Notes: generated from the letters alone by a model not told the origin. A stretch of 64,000 bases of DNA from Pedobacter antarcticus (GCF_900112985.1 NZ_FONS01000014.1:37829-101828); one strand, 5' to 3'. Positions 44,805-54,441 are shown, numbered from the stretch's first letter. Numbers and translations: made by a program.

Positions 44805-47800
44805 TTATAAACCCATAAGGTATTGGAGTGTGTAAACTGATTGATTATATTCGTTGATGGCCTGCAAATAATTAAAGCGGATATCCGAATAAGTCCGTAA
44901 TCCCTGCAAATACTCCACATAACCAATCTCGCCGTTCTGAAAGGCGATCTGTGACTGCTTTAGGATCAGGTTTACGTTTGGCAATGCACTGCTTTTATAA
45001 TATTCAATACTGCGGGAGTTTTTTAGCAGATCCTGGTAAGCCCGGTTGTACTGTCCCTGCAAGTTGGTCTGAAACAGACTGAACTGGCTTTCTGCTACCT
45101 GCTTTTCTATTTTGGCAGCTTTGATCCGTGAAGAAAAAGGCTTAAAAAAGAGCGGTATAGATATACCCGCCTGAACGCCCTGAAATCTTTTGCCCCCGTT
45201 AAAATATTGATCCTGACCGTTCACGTTCTGACTGCCAATAATAGACTGGTTAAAATAGCCGATTGTAAAATCGGGGCCGGAACGGGCTTTTTCCACTCCA
45301 ATCGCCTTATCTGCAATCTCGATCTGCTGCCTTTGCAAAGCCAGCAATGGATTTCCAGCGATTGCACTATCCAGACCGGTGTTATTCCAGTCTTCCTGTT
45401 TGAACTGCTCTTTTGCTATTTCTATACTAGCCTGTGAATTGAGCAGCCTTTTAAGTTCTGAAGTATAGGCCAAAATATCCGACTGGTTCTTGCTCATCTG
45501 GTTGCGCACTTCATTATACTGGGTTTCAGCCGTAGTCTTTTCCAGTAGATTGGTTTCCCCTGCCTGGTAACGGAGCGAAGCTGCCTTCAAAAAGTTACTG
45601 TAGACACTGTCCTGGCTTTTATACAATTCCTGCAAGGCAATAAAATAAGCAAGCTGTGTGTAGGAACTTTTTACCTGGTAGGTCAATTCTTTTTGTGTAA
45701 CCAACAGGTTTATTTCAGCACCCCTGATCTGGGCATCGTATAGATTGCGTTGATTTTTAAACAATCCGGGATACGGGATACTCTGCGAGGCACTAAAGTT
45801 ATTGTCCCTTTTTATGCCATTGATCTGACCATATTGAACGTCAATGCTGGTCTTGCCTAAGTCCGTTGAACTGCCCCTTAATGCCTGCCGCTGGCTAATT
45901 TGTAGACCGGAAGACCTTACAGCCTGGTTGTTGCCAATTGCAGTCTGGATGGCCTGTTGCATGGTTATTGGGGAGCCGGTGCTGGGCGTTTGTGCCTGCG
46001 CCGCCGGAGCAAGTAAAGTAAGCCCAGCAATGAACAATACAATCAGGGCAGTAGGAACAACAGTTTTCTTTTTACTTTTAAAGCCTTCGAAATAAGTATA
46101 TAACACGGGTAAAACAATTAAGGTCAAAATAGTGGAGGTGATCAATCCGCCGATTACAACAGTAGCCAGAGGTTTTTGAACTTCAGCACCGGCAGCTGTA
46201 GAAAGGGCCATTGGTAAAAAGCCCAGCGAGGCTACTGTAGCAGTCATCAACACTGGCCTTAAACGAATTTCCGTGCCTTTGAGGACAATTTCATCTAAGG
46301 TATATTTACCGAGCTTTTTAAGTCTGTTGAATTCAGTGATCAATACAATGCCATTGAGCACCGCTACACCAAACAAGGCGATAAAACCGACACCAGCGGA
46401 AATACTAAATGGCATTCCTCGCAATAACAGGGCAAAAATACCTCCTATGGCAGCCATCGGTATAGCAGTGAAGATCAACATCGACTGCTTTACTGAACCG
46501 AAAGAGAAATACAATAATAACAGGATCAATAACAGTGCTACCGGAACAGCAATAGATAGTCTTTTAGTCGCTTCTTTAAGATTCTCGAACTGACCGCCGT
46601 AAGTAATGTAATATCCTGCTGGTAATTTAACCTGTTGATTGATTTTTTGTTCGATCTCCTCTACCACACTGGCAATATCACGCCCACGAACATTAAGTCC
46701 CACGATGATCCGACGTTTGGTGTCTTCACGTTGAATCTGATTTGGTCCTATTTTGAATTCGATATCGGCTAGCTGATCAAGTGGAACCTGATTTCCATTA
46801 GGCGCTGTCACATAAACATTTTTTACATCATCAATACCTTGACGGTTTTCCTGGGATAAACGTACCACCATGTCGTATCGTTGTTCCCCTTCATAAACAA
46901 GTCCCGCCGACTGTCCTGCAAACGCGGTATTCAAAGCCTGGTTAACGGTACCTACACTTAGTCCGTATTGTGCTATCCGGTCACGGTTGATCCTTACTAC
47001 TATTTGTGGGAGCCCTTCCGCTTGTTCCAGATACAGGTCTTTTGCACCTTCAACTGTGGAAACGATTTGCCCTATTTGTTGAGAAAAATCGGTTAATGTT
47101 GAAAGGTCGTCGCCAAATATTTTTATCCCGATGTCTTGTCGCACTCCCGATATTAGCTCATTTGAACGTAGTTGAATCGGTTGTGAAAAACCGAAACTAA
47201 CACCCGGTACATCTTTGAGTGCCTCACTCATCAGTTCTGCAAGTTCTTCACGGTTTGTCGCAGACACCCACTCATCTTTATCCTTCAATATAATAGTAAG
47301 GTCGCATGCTTCCATCGGCATGGGGTCTGTAGGTATTTCAGCGGCTCCGATCTTTCCAATCACCTCTTTTACTTCGGGAAATTTCTTTACAAGGATCGCC
47401 GATGCCTGGTTTACCTTATCAATGGTCTGTGACAGGGAACTACCTGTTAATAACCTGGTTTCCACGGCAAAATCACCTTCTTCGAGGGTTGGAATAAATT
47501 CTCCACCCATTCTGCTAAATACAAATACGCTGATAGCGAAGATTATAACAGCAGTTAAAGTAACCAGCAGACGTCTCTTCAGCGCTCCTTTAATCATAGG
47601 ATGATAATGCTTATGAAAAAAGTCCATCATACGGTCTGAAAAGTTTCTTTTATGTGTGGTGTTCTTGCTTAAAAACAACGAAGAAACCATAGGTACATAT
47701 GTCATGGAAAGTAAAAATGCGCCAAGGATAGCAAAAGAAACGGTCTGTGCCATAGGGCCAAACATTTTACCTTCAATGCCTACCAAAGCCAGAATTGGGA

Positions 47801-49187
47801 GATAAACTATTAAAATTATAATCTCTCCAAAAGCAGCGGCTGACCTGATTTTTACTGCTGATTCATAGACTTCTTCGTCCATTTCCTGTTGAGTTAATCT
47901 GCGTCCTTTTCGCAAACCGAGATGGTGCATAGTTGCTTCCACAATTATGACTGCTCCATCTACAATTAATCCAAAGTCAATTGCACCAAGGCTCATTAGA
48001 TTCCCGGATACACCAAACAGGTTCATCATTGAAATAGCAAAAAGCATGGCCAATGGAATTACCGATGCTACAACAAGACCTGCTCTCCAGTTTCCAAGAA
48101 ACAAAACCAAAACAAAGATCACAATCAATGCTCCTTCGATCAAATTTTTGGCTACTGTACTCATAGCTCTGTCTACCAATGCACTACGATCAAGAAATGG
48201 TTCAATCGTAACCCCTTCTGGCAAGGTTTTGCTGATCCTGTCAATTTTTGCTTTAACTTGTTTTACCACATCATTGGCGTTGGCCCCCTTAAGCATCATC
48301 ACGATCCCACCAACGGCCTCGCCCTGAGCATCGGGTGTTGCACGGGTAAGCGCGCCGTAACGGATGGAACTCCCAATCTGCACAGCAGCGATATCTCGGA
48401 TCAATACAGGTATGCCGCTGCTGTTATTTTTCACAACAATCTTGTTAATGTCATCAAGATTACCAACTAAGCCCTCACTTCGTATAAAGTAAGCATTAGG
48501 CTTTTTATCTATGTAGGCACCGCCAGTATTCTGGTTATTTTGTTCTAAAGCAGTAAAGACATCGCTTATACTTAAATTTAAACTTCTTAGTTTATCAGGG
48601 TCTAAAGCAATCTCGTACTGTTTTAATAAACCGCCAAAACTGTTTACCTCGGCTATACCGGGTGTCCCTAAAAGCTGTTTACGGACAATCCAATCCTGAA
48701 TACTCCGGAGCTCACGGGCATCAAATTTTTTCTCAAACCCGGGTTTGGCATGGATCACGTATTGGTATATCTCACCAAGGCCGGTTGAAATCGGGGATAT
48801 TTCGGGGTTACCAAGCCCTCCGGGAATATTGTTTTTGGCTTCAGTCAACTTTTCGTTGACCTGTTGTCGTGCCCAGTAAATATCTACATCATCATGGAAC
48901 ACGATAGTAACCACAGAAAGGCCAAACCTTGAAATGGAACGAACCTGCTCAATTTCGGGAATGGTAGACATGGTCTGCTCTACAGGATAGGATATTAACC
49001 GCTCAACTTCCTGTGTGGCAAGGGAAGGACTAAGGGTTATGACCTGCACCTGGTTATTGGTAATATCCGGTACGGCGTCTATGGGTAATTGACGAAGGGA
49101 ATACACCCCCCAGGCAATCAGTGCTAAGGTAAACAGGCCAATGACCAATTTATTTTGTATGGAAAACTGAATGATTTTTTTCAGCAT
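44805..49187 (-). CDS. Heavy-metal RND pump fused to a TolC-like outer-membrane protein (CzcA-TolC), 1460 aa
   Basis: Residues 1 to ~1035 are a complete HME-type RND pump. TM4 reads DFGLIVDGAVIIVEA, a CzcA-like pattern associated with Co/Zn/Cd rather than the CusA pattern. Around residues 1045-1065 comes a Lys-rich start, a hydrophobic stretch (ALIVLFIAGLTLLA) and PAAQAQ, which looks like an internal signal peptide. The last ~395 residues are a TolC-family protein (ITMQQAIQTAIGNNQAV ... GEIGYVEYLQGL). The order pump-TolC then adaptor makes a full efflux system in two genes. The ATG at 49187 gives the usual MLKKIIQFS start. Confidence 0.9.
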   Translation of the reverse strand: MLKKIIQFSIQNKLVIGLFTLALIAWGVYSLRQLPIDAVPDITNNQVQVITLSPSLATQEVERLISYPVEQTMSTIPEIEQVRSISRFGLSVVTIVFHDDVDIYWARQQVNEKLTEAKNNIPGGLGNPEISPISTGLGEIYQYVIHAKPGFEKKFDARELRSIQDWIVRKQLLGTPGIAEVNSFGGLLKQYEIALDPDKLRSLNLSISDVFTALEQNNQNTGGAYIDKKPNAYFIRSEGLVGNLDDINKIVVKNNSSGIPVLIRDIAAVQIGSSIRYGALTRATPDAQGEAVGGIVMMLKGANANDVVKQVKAKIDRISKTLPEGVTIEPFLDRSALVDRAMSTVAKNLIEGALIVIFVLVLFLGNWRAGLVVASVIPLAMLFAISMMNLFGVSGNLMSLGAIDFGLIVDGAVIIVEATMHHLGLRKGRRLTQQEMDEEVYESAVKIRSAAAFGEIIILIVYLPILALVGIEGKMFGPMAQTVSFAILGAFLLSMTYVPMVSSLFLSKNTTHKRNFSDRMMDFFHKHYHPMIKGALKRRLLVTLTAVIIFAISVFVFSRMGGEFIPTLEEGDFAVETRLLTGSSLSQTIDKVNQASAILVKKFPEVKEVIGKIGAAEIPTDPMPMEACDLTIILKDKDEWVSATNREELAELMSEALKDVPGVSFGFSQPIQLRSNELISGVRQDIGIKIFGDDLSTLTDFSQQIGQIVSTVEGAKDLYLEQAEGLPQIVVRINRDRIAQYGLSVGTVNQALNTAFAGQSAGLVYEGEQRYDMVVRLSQENRQGIDDVKNVYVTAPNGNQVPLDQLADIEFKIGPNQIQREDTKRRIIVGLNVRGRDIASVVEEIEQKINQQVKLPAGYYITYGGQFENLKEATKRLSIAVPVALLLILLLLYFSFGSVKQSMLIFTAIPMAAIGGIFALLLRGMPFSISAGVGFIALFGVAVLNGIVLITEFNRLKKLGKYTLDEIVLKGTEIRLRPVLMTATVASLGFLPMALSTAAGAEVQKPLATVVIGGLITSTILTLIVLPVLYTYFEGFKSKKKTVVPTALIVLFIAGLTLLAPAAQAQTPSTGSPITMQQAIQTAIGNNQAVRSSGLQISQRQALRGSSTDLGKTSIDVQYGQINGIKRDNNFSASQSIPYPGLFKNQRNLYDAQIRGAEINLLVTQKELTYQVKSSYTQLAYFIALQELYKSQDSVYSNFLKAASLRYQAGETNLLEKTTAETQYNEVRNQMSKNQSDILAYTSELKRLLNSQASIEIAKEQFKQEDWNNTGLDSAIAGNPLLALQRQQIEIADKAIGVEKARSGPDFTIGYFNQSIIGSQNVNGQDQYFNGGKRFQGVQAGISIPLFFKPFSSRIKAAKIEKQVAESQFSLFQTNLQGQYNRAYQDLLKNSRSIEYYKSSALPNVNLILKQSQIAFQNGEIGYVEYLQGLRTYSDIRFNYLQAINEYNQSVYTLQYLMGL

Positions 49188-49285
49188 TGAATTTTAAATT
49201 AGGTATAAATAAAAAAAACAGATCAATGCGGGACAGGATCATTTCCAAAAGGATTGATTCAGTCGCAATAACTTGATAATTTAAA

Positions 49286-49624
49286 TTAACCTAATTGGGG
49301 AGGCTGCCAAACGGAAAGAGAGGTGGAGGTTGCCTTTCCGGAAATACCGTTTGAATACTCTCGTATGATTTGTATAGGAATCTCAATAGAAACTATTATT
49401 TGCCTAACAAACGTTGGGGTGTTACAACAGGCACACACACAGAAGGGTGAACAGGCATCCGTGCGGTGTTGATTGTGTGTTTGCGAGGTAACAGGCTTTG
49501 TAAAGCTGGTCTTAAGAGAAGATTGATTATATGCAGCAGCATCTGCGCATGGAGCACAGCTCAATGCGATTATTACTATACAAATAAACCTGCTCCAAAA
49601 TTTCACTTTAAACGATTTTGCCAA
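49286..49624 (-). CDS. DUF6660-like secreted Cys-rich protein, about 107-112 aa
   Basis: A signal peptide (residues ~8-30, ending CAPCADAA) is followed by His/Thr residues and the family core CSPFCVCACC, then VSIEIPIQI and a C-terminal WQPPQLG. Proteins of this type are encoded just before CusA-like pumps in Bacteroidota and probably bind metal in the periplasm. The start is uncertain: TTG at 49624 or GTG at 49609. It leads the operon with the pump and adaptor. Confidence 0.65.
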   Translation of the reverse strand: MAKSFKVKFWSRFICIVIIALSCAPCADAAAYNQSSLKTSFTKPVTSQTHNQHRTDACSPFCVCACCNTPTFVRQIIVSIEIPIQIIREYSNGISGKATSTSLSVWQPPQLG

Positions 49625-49842
49625 ATATAAAAAAAATATAACAAAGGCAAAGTACTTAGGGCAAGATTATATTTTGCTGCTTCTATTATAAAGTATTCGC
49701 ATTTAAACATCTAAGGAAAATCTAATGAGCCATTTTATGTTATTGCTTACAAGGGTTGACAACCGTTCGTTTTAAGAGTTGTTCTTTTCTTGTGAATGGT
49801 TGATTCATTTTGTATAATTGAGTTGGAGAAAACTTTGAATTA

Positions 49843-50333
49843 TGTGCTATAATTATACTCAACACCTTGGGGAAGAAAGATTTAGAACGGGGAATTTAAT
49901 AGGCAAATCTTGGATGATACCGGATATCAACCGCACTATAACTCCAATGGCTTTAATTTCCCAAAAATGGCCATTATAACCTCTGAAAACAAAGAAATTA
50001 TTGAGTTGGCAGAATGGGGTTTTCTGCCTGACTATATTCAGGACCCGAAAGATGCTAAAGCAAAAAAAATAAGAAGTGGCACCTTGAATGCAAAATCAGA
50101 AACGATTTTGAACTTTCCTCTTTTAAAAAATATGCGGAAGCAAATTATTGCCTGATAACTACTACTGGTTTTTTTGAACCGCACCATAACCCTGATGGTT
50201 CGGTTGCCTATTATTTTATAAGTTCAAAATCAAGAAAAGCATTCTGCTTTGGTGGTTTATGGAAAATTTGGAAAGACCGGCAAACCCTCTTTTGACACGG
50301 ATACATAACAATAAGCCAAGAATGCCATTTATC
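49843..50333 (+). pseudogene. Decayed SRAP (YedK/HMCES-like) gene
   Basis: ATG-TGC at 49843 gives the catalytic Cys2 start MCYNYTQ. The frame is then lost near 49886 and 50108, recovered as DDTGYQPHYNSNGFNFPKM, GTLNAKSETI and FFEPHHNPDGS, and a middle segment is deleted near 50280 before NPLLTRIHNNKPRMPF. The protein then stops matching SRAP and enters a Tn3 transposase. Compared with the intact copy at 61408-62187 it lacks the last ~70 residues. The 218-bp interval before it shows no gene. Confidence 0.75.
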
Positions 50334-51266
50334 ATTTCTTCTTCAGATGGACAGCGTTTCCCGGTAAGCGGTAAAATAAGAAATGCAAAAGCCCAACTGA
50401 AATATTTTGGGTATGGCAAGGGGGTCACGTTTTATACGCACACCGCTGACCAATACTCCCAGTTCGGAAGTAAAGTTATCGCCTCGACTGAAAGAGATGC
50501 TATGTATGTACTGGATGAAATCCTAAATAATGAAACTGAACTAAATATTTTGGAGCATACTACAGATACATCCGGCTATACAGACTTGGTATTTGGGTTG
50601 TTCGATTTATTGGGAATGCAGTTTTCACCCAGGCTAAGGGATATCAAAGATCAAAAACTTTCTAAGATCAAAGGCAAGGATTTCGAATATCCCTCCTTGA
50701 AATTTACCGGTGTCATAAATCCAGATTATATCGCAGGCAGATGGGACGACTTATTGAGATTGGCCGGTTCGATGAAATCGGGATATGTTACCTCTTCATT
50801 GTTTATTGGCAAGCTGCAGTCTTATCCAAGGCAAAACAATTTAACGTATGTCCTGCAGGAATACGGCAGGCTTATTAAAACTATTTTCATTCTGAAATAT
50901 CTGTTAAGCCAGACGTTGAGGCGAAAAATCAACACGCAACTGAATAAAGGCGAAGCACTTCATTCTCTCCGGAATTTCCTCTGGTTTGGAGGGGACGGCA
51001 AAATTAGGAAGAAACAAGAAGAACAACAGCAAGAACAGGCGTTATGCTTGAATGTAGCAACCAATAGTGTTATACTTTGGAATACAATTTACATGCAGGA
51101 GGTCTTGAATGAATTACGGAAAGAAGGGTATATTGTAAACCAAGATGATATCGTTCATTTGTCCCCAGCAAGGTTCTCTCATATCAACAGGCTAGGAAAA
51201 TACTTCTTTGATTTTGATGAAAATGGGTTGAATGGGAACTTAAGGCAATTAAGGGTAAATGCTTAG
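50334..51266 (+). pseudogene. tnpA: C-terminal fragment of a Tn3-family transposase
   Basis: From SSSDGQRFPVSGKIRNAKA on, the sequence is the catalytic end of a Tn3 TnpA. The first Asp is in SSSDGQRF, the second in HTTDTSGYTD and the Glu in LNKGEALHSL; it finishes with LSPARFSHINRLGKYFF. About two thirds of the normal ~980 residues are missing; the 5' junction is inside the SRAP pseudogene. The TAG stop (51264-51266) lies inside the terminal inverted repeat, as usual for Tn3 elements. Confidence 0.85.
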
Positions 51267-51299
51267 CGATACATTTCGTCCAAATACTATTGGAACCCC
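51262..51299. mobile_element. 38-bp Tn3-type terminal inverted repeat
   Basis: The block begins CTTAGCG and ends GGAACCCC, which read inward from the right gives GGGGTTCC ... CGCTAAG. That is the exact length and end pattern (GGGG ... TAAG) of Tn3-family repeats. It directly follows the tnpA fragment. I found no partner repeat in the window. Confidence 0.8.
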
Positions 51300-51325
51300 A
51301 GTACGAGGTTGGAATACTTAACGAG

Positions 51326-51826
51326 ATGATTGACTTGCTAAAGAAAAATGATTCTGAGAAACTTGACTGGTTTGCCAGCTTTGGAGACGACATCAGACAT
51401 ATCACTATGAATGTAAACGCTTATCGAAGAGGCTTAGATTTTGGTTTTACTGAAATTAAATTTGATCAACATGGATGGTTTGTCAGACCTCAATTTTTGG
51501 ATTTTGAAGCTATCAAACTAGGTGATACAAAAAATTACAACTCTTATAGCGAAATTAGAATTGGCCGAGGACCAAACCTCGTCTGGACATATGCGCTTAG
51601 TTACAGCTTCGGAACCGCTGGAGGTGGTAGTAATATTTCAGTATATGATCGCCCTTATAAGGACAGAGAAACAGCTCTTAACTCAGCTTTGAGCGACCTT
51701 AAAGATCTGATGCAAGCTAAAGTTGGCAATAGTGATAGAAGTAACTACAACCCTCAAATAATTGCTTCAACTTTAAAAGCCGTTTCTGAGTATAAATATA
51801 AAGATTCACAAATGACGTTATTTTAA
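51326..51826 (+). CDS. Hypothetical protein, possibly N-terminally truncated by Tn3, 166 aa
   Basis: This mixed alpha/beta protein has FGFTEIKFDQHGWFVRPQF, a Gly-rich GTAGGGSNISVYD and a helical C-terminal part ending SQMTLF. The frame extends upstream into the Tn3 inverted repeat (a TTG at 51290), so its original start was probably destroyed by the insertion; ATG 51326 is the first credible start. I do not recognise a family, though similar proteins occur on Bacteroidota plasmids. Confidence 0.5.
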   Translation: MIDLLKKNDSEKLDWFASFGDDIRHITMNVNAYRRGLDFGFTEIKFDQHGWFVRPQFLDFEAIKLGDTKNYNSYSEIRIGRGPNLVWTYALSYSFGTAGGGSNISVYDRPYKDRETALNSALSDLKDLMQAKVGNSDRSNYNPQIIASTLKAVSEYKYKDSQMTLF

Positions 51827-51839
51827 GGTCATTTACTAT

Positions 51840-52125
51840 CAGGCGACTGTTCAACGCCTGGCCACTCAGCTGCAGGTTCTCCAGGAAGTCAATGTAGGCG
51901 ACAGATTCGATCCGGATAAGCCCGGATCTGCGACCGGCAAGCCTCAATATAGGCGACTGTTTGTTCAAAATGTATCCCTAAATCCCGAATACCAAAGCTA
52001 TGGCCGTACTTTGGAATGTAGACCGAATTTCAAAATCCCTAAAAACAAATAACTTTTAGGCGACACCTTATCCTGATATCGCTCAGGAGCTTCATTCTAC
52101 AATCACCCAGACTGGCGACCTTACG
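51840..52125. repeat. AGGCGAC repeat cluster 1 within a gene-free region
   Basis: AGGCGAC starts at 51841, 51896, 51951 and 52058 and is followed each time by 50-100 bp of related GC-rich sequence; a variant TGGCGAC lies near 52111. The first unit contains CAGGCG ... CGCCTG as an inverted pair and shares ~55 bp with 58521-58576. The interval 51827-52388 has no gene; the rest is AT-rich promoter sequence of the next gene. Confidence 0.65.
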
Positions 52126-52345
52126 TATCTCTTATAATCTCCCATTGCACCCTGCGGCTTGTTGGCTTTGCCCAACTTTACATTTACGGAGAATATTACT
52201 CTAGCTCCTCTCAAAGAAGATTATCCCTCCCCCATTTACATCACTAGTCCTCCTACCTTGCAGTAAATATTCTGGCAAAAGAAAAAATGTTTAGCCTATA
52301 TTTTTTATAAAGTCTTAGCAATAAATGTCAACTTTTATTTGCAAA

Positions 52346-52365
52346 TATATGTATTTATACATATA
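52346..52365 (+). promoter_or_regulatory. Palindromic operator TATATGT-N6-ACATATA before the 206-aa gene
   Basis: The arms extend to 11 bp (52343-52368). It ends about 21 bp before the ATG at 52389. The same 7+6+7 pattern occurs at 54442-54461 before another plasmid gene, so one regulator may control both. Confidence 0.6.
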
Positions 52366-52388
52366 TTTATGTAAGAAACGAAGACGAT

Positions 52389-53009
52389 ATGGAAGCTAAA
52401 AACATCTCCCCTGAGTGTACACCTGTAAAGGAACTAAAATTTCAAATTGAATCTAAATCCGGCCTACCAGATACATTAACTCACATAGTTGAATGTATCT
52501 CATTTTGGAATAAAGAAGGTGCTATATGCCACGAGAATAGCAAAACAACCAAGTGGCCTGATGAACATAAAAATCGGACATGCAAGACTATCAGCTATGA
52601 GGACTTTATTTTGTGGATGATCTCTAGCGATTGTGAGGCTTTCGTATTGTCTAATCCGCAATACATTACCGGTAAAGGCGGCCATCACGTTTGGATTGCT
52701 GACAAGAGTACTAACGAGCGAATCCTAATTATTTTCTTTGAGGTTACCCCACCTGAACCAACCAAGGCACCTAAACGCAGATTTAAGGTTAATCGTAAAT
52801 ATACCCACTTTGCCATCAGCAGAGCCACTAATAAAATCGTTGATGGATGGGATTATAAAGGAATCGACAAAGAGAGTATCAAGTACTATACTGCCATTGA
52901 TCTTAAAGACAATGATAGATTGGTAAAGGATTTTAAAATAGTTGAAAAATCAAAAGTTATCAAGTCTGGAATAGATCCTATGGACTGGAATAATTGGGGG
53001 AATAACTAA
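52389..53009 (+). CDS. Plasmid protein upstream of the ADP-ribosyltransferase gene, 206 aa
   Basis: No named domain is recognised. The C-terminal third, HFAISRATNKIVDGWDYKG and IKSGIDPMDWNNWGN, is a pattern I associate with polyvalent proteins on conjugative elements and phages. The N-terminal part has scattered Cys and His. It lies 46 bp upstream of the ART-like gene in the same direction, under the TATATGT operator, so it may be its partner or immunity protein. Confidence 0.55.
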   Translation: MEAKNISPECTPVKELKFQIESKSGLPDTLTHIVECISFWNKEGAICHENSKTTKWPDEHKNRTCKTISYEDFILWMISSDCEAFVLSNPQYITGKGGHHVWIADKSTNERILIIFFEVTPPEPTKAPKRRFKVNRKYTHFAISRATNKIVDGWDYKGIDKESIKYYTAIDLKDNDRLVKDFKIVEKSKVIKSGIDPMDWNNWGNN

Positions 53010-53055
53010 CCCCACCCCTTTTACTCACTTATCTTCTAACCCTAATTCCTTTTTT

Positions 53056-53538
53056 ATGAATACTCAAATCTCAATTTCAGACACAGTTTTTTATCATGGT
53101 ACAAATGCCAATTTTGATAATTTTGATATTAGCATGAGAGGCAGCAATACCGAATGGTCTAATACTGTTCATGGTTTTTTCTTCGCTGATAAAATCGAAA
53201 ATGCTTTGCTATTTGGTGAGCGAATTATTAAGGCTCGATTGTCTTTAAAAAATCCTATAGATTTAAGATTGGAATCAATATTTAGCATTCAAAGCCAGGC
53301 ATCTACTATTTGGGAAATCCTTACAGGTGAAATTCTATCTAACGAAGAAGCTTTATATACCTTGAATGAGGAAATCGGTTTAGGAGAACTTGGTGAACTT
53401 AGGGATGCTTTAGATACCGAAGACGCAAATGCCATCTTAGTTGAAAAAGGCTATGATGGTATTCTATCTTCACTAGGAAATGAACAGATAGAATATATTG
53501 TTTTTAGCGTGAATCAAATTGAACAATTAGCCAACTAA
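53056..53538 (+). CDS. ADP-ribosyltransferase-like (ART-PolyVal) protein, 160 aa
   Basis: VFYHGTNANFDNFD gives the H of the H-Y-E triad. GFFFADKIENALLFG corresponds to the middle motif, followed by a KARLSLKNPIDL strand. EKGYDGIL and EYIVFSVNQI near the end supply the catalytic Glu region. This is the compact ART fold found in polyvalent proteins of phages and plasmids, which modify host proteins or DNA with ADP-ribose. The position usually held by Tyr is not clear. Confidence 0.65.
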   Translation: MNTQISISDTVFYHGTNANFDNFDISMRGSNTEWSNTVHGFFFADKIENALLFGERIIKARLSLKNPIDLRLESIFSIQSQASTIWEILTGEILSNEEALYTLNEEIGLGELGELRDALDTEDANAILVEKGYDGILSSLGNEQIEYIVFSVNQIEQLAN

Positions 53539-53563
53539 TAATTAGCATTATTGCAATGGATAA

Positions 53564-53713
53564 TGGGAAAAGTTCTCCAAGGTTAATAATGGTGGGGATC
53601 GATCAAACTTCAAAAATAAGGTTGAAGGTTGGGCAACTAAACTAAATGCTGTTTTCAATACCATTGGTTATGAGGTAACCATCAAAAGGAAAGATGAAAG
53701 TCCAAATTCATAA
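53564..53713 (+). pseudogene. Short coding-like remnant without start codon
   Basis: The frame reads WEKFSKVNNGGDRSNFKNK, KLNAVFNTIGYEVTIKRKDE and stop, directly after an in-frame TAA and without an ATG. It looks like the tail of a lost plasmid gene. The rest of 53539-53874 holds repeat cluster 2 and no gene. Confidence 0.3.
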
Positions 53714-53727
53714 AATCTTTCATGGTA

Positions 53728-53861
53728 AGGCGACAGCCTTTCTCCGGAGCGGAGCGGATCTGCGCCTGATCCGGCACTCTCCAGGCACAAGCTAGGCGAC
53801 AAATGTTAACCAGGTTAACAAGCTGCAGGCGCTGCCGGTGCCTAATTCAGGCGACAATTCC
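53728..53861. repeat. AGGCGAC repeat cluster 2
   Basis: AGGCGAC starts at 53728, 53794 and 53849, with GC-rich spacers containing GGATCTGCG and CTCCAGG segments also seen in cluster 1. The first copy forms AAGGC-GACA-GCCTT. Confidence 0.6.
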
Positions 53862-53874
53862 AAAGTTAGTATAG

Positions 53875-54111
53875 CTATAGGAATCTTCGGTTACGAGCAA
53901 TTTGACTTCTCATGTACTCATTGAATAAGTCTTCCTGAGCTCGTTGTTTCCGCTTTCTGTTTTGGCGTTTAAGGAATCCATAAATAAACCATGCTTTCAA
54001 CAGCATAATTACCACATATGGGGTATAGCTGAATTCTTTTGATGTAGTTTCTCCTAACGCAATCATTGAGACTGCAATGGTTAGTAGTAAGAAATAGAAT
54101 ACAGTTCTCAT
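53875..54111 (-). CDS. Small two-helix membrane protein, 78 aa
   Basis: Two hydrophobic segments (FYFLLLTIAVSMIALG and TPYVVIMLLKAWFIYGFL) are followed by a very basic tail (KRQNRKRKQRAQ), indicating a cytoplasmic C-terminus. No family recognised. It lies 33 bp downstream of the small regulator gene and may be its operon partner. Confidence 0.5.
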   Translation of the reverse strand: MRTVFYFLLLTIAVSMIALGETTSKEFSYTPYVVIMLLKAWFIYGFLKRQNRKRKQRAQEDLFNEYMRSQIARNRRFL

Positions 54112-54143
54112 AGCATTAGGATTTATATAAAAATAAACTTTTA

Positions 54144-54371
54144 TCAGCTTTTTTCAAGCTCATTAAGCTTGTAGATGCTCTCTTTTATTTTATCTGGCAA
54201 CTGGTCTCCATATCTTTCTTTCAGTTCTTCCAGTACCGTTTCAATTATTCTAACAGTATAAGGAACAGTTGGTTCTTTAAAGGTAATCCCCTTTTTTCTA
54301 CCTGCCCCACTACGTTTGCCGCCTCGTAAAGTTGAATCCATATTTCGTTTATCCAAAGCTATGAGATCCAT
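54144..54371 (-). CDS. Small DNA-binding-like plasmid protein, 75 aa
   Basis: GGKRSGAGRKKG is a basic, Gly-rich arm typical of small plasmid and phage DNA-binding proteins. It is followed by VPYTVRIIETVLEELKERYG, which reads as the strand-helix of a ribbon-helix-helix-like fold. ATG 54371 or 54341 are both possible starts. It is divergent from 54487-54846, whose promoter has the TATATGT operator, making it a candidate repressor of that site. Confidence 0.5.
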   Translation of the reverse strand: MDLIALDKRNMDSTLRGGKRSGAGRKKGITFKEPTVPYTVRIIETVLEELKERYGDQLPDKIKESIYKLNELEKS

Positions 54372-54441
54372 ATCTATAAGACAAACTATTAAGTGCTTTT
54401 GATTAAATGTGTACATTTAATGACTTTATGATGACATTTAG

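Noticed and set aside
50259..51266. A novel 335-aa gene
   Set aside because: The frame is a chimera of the end of a decayed SRAP gene and a Tn3 transposase fragment.
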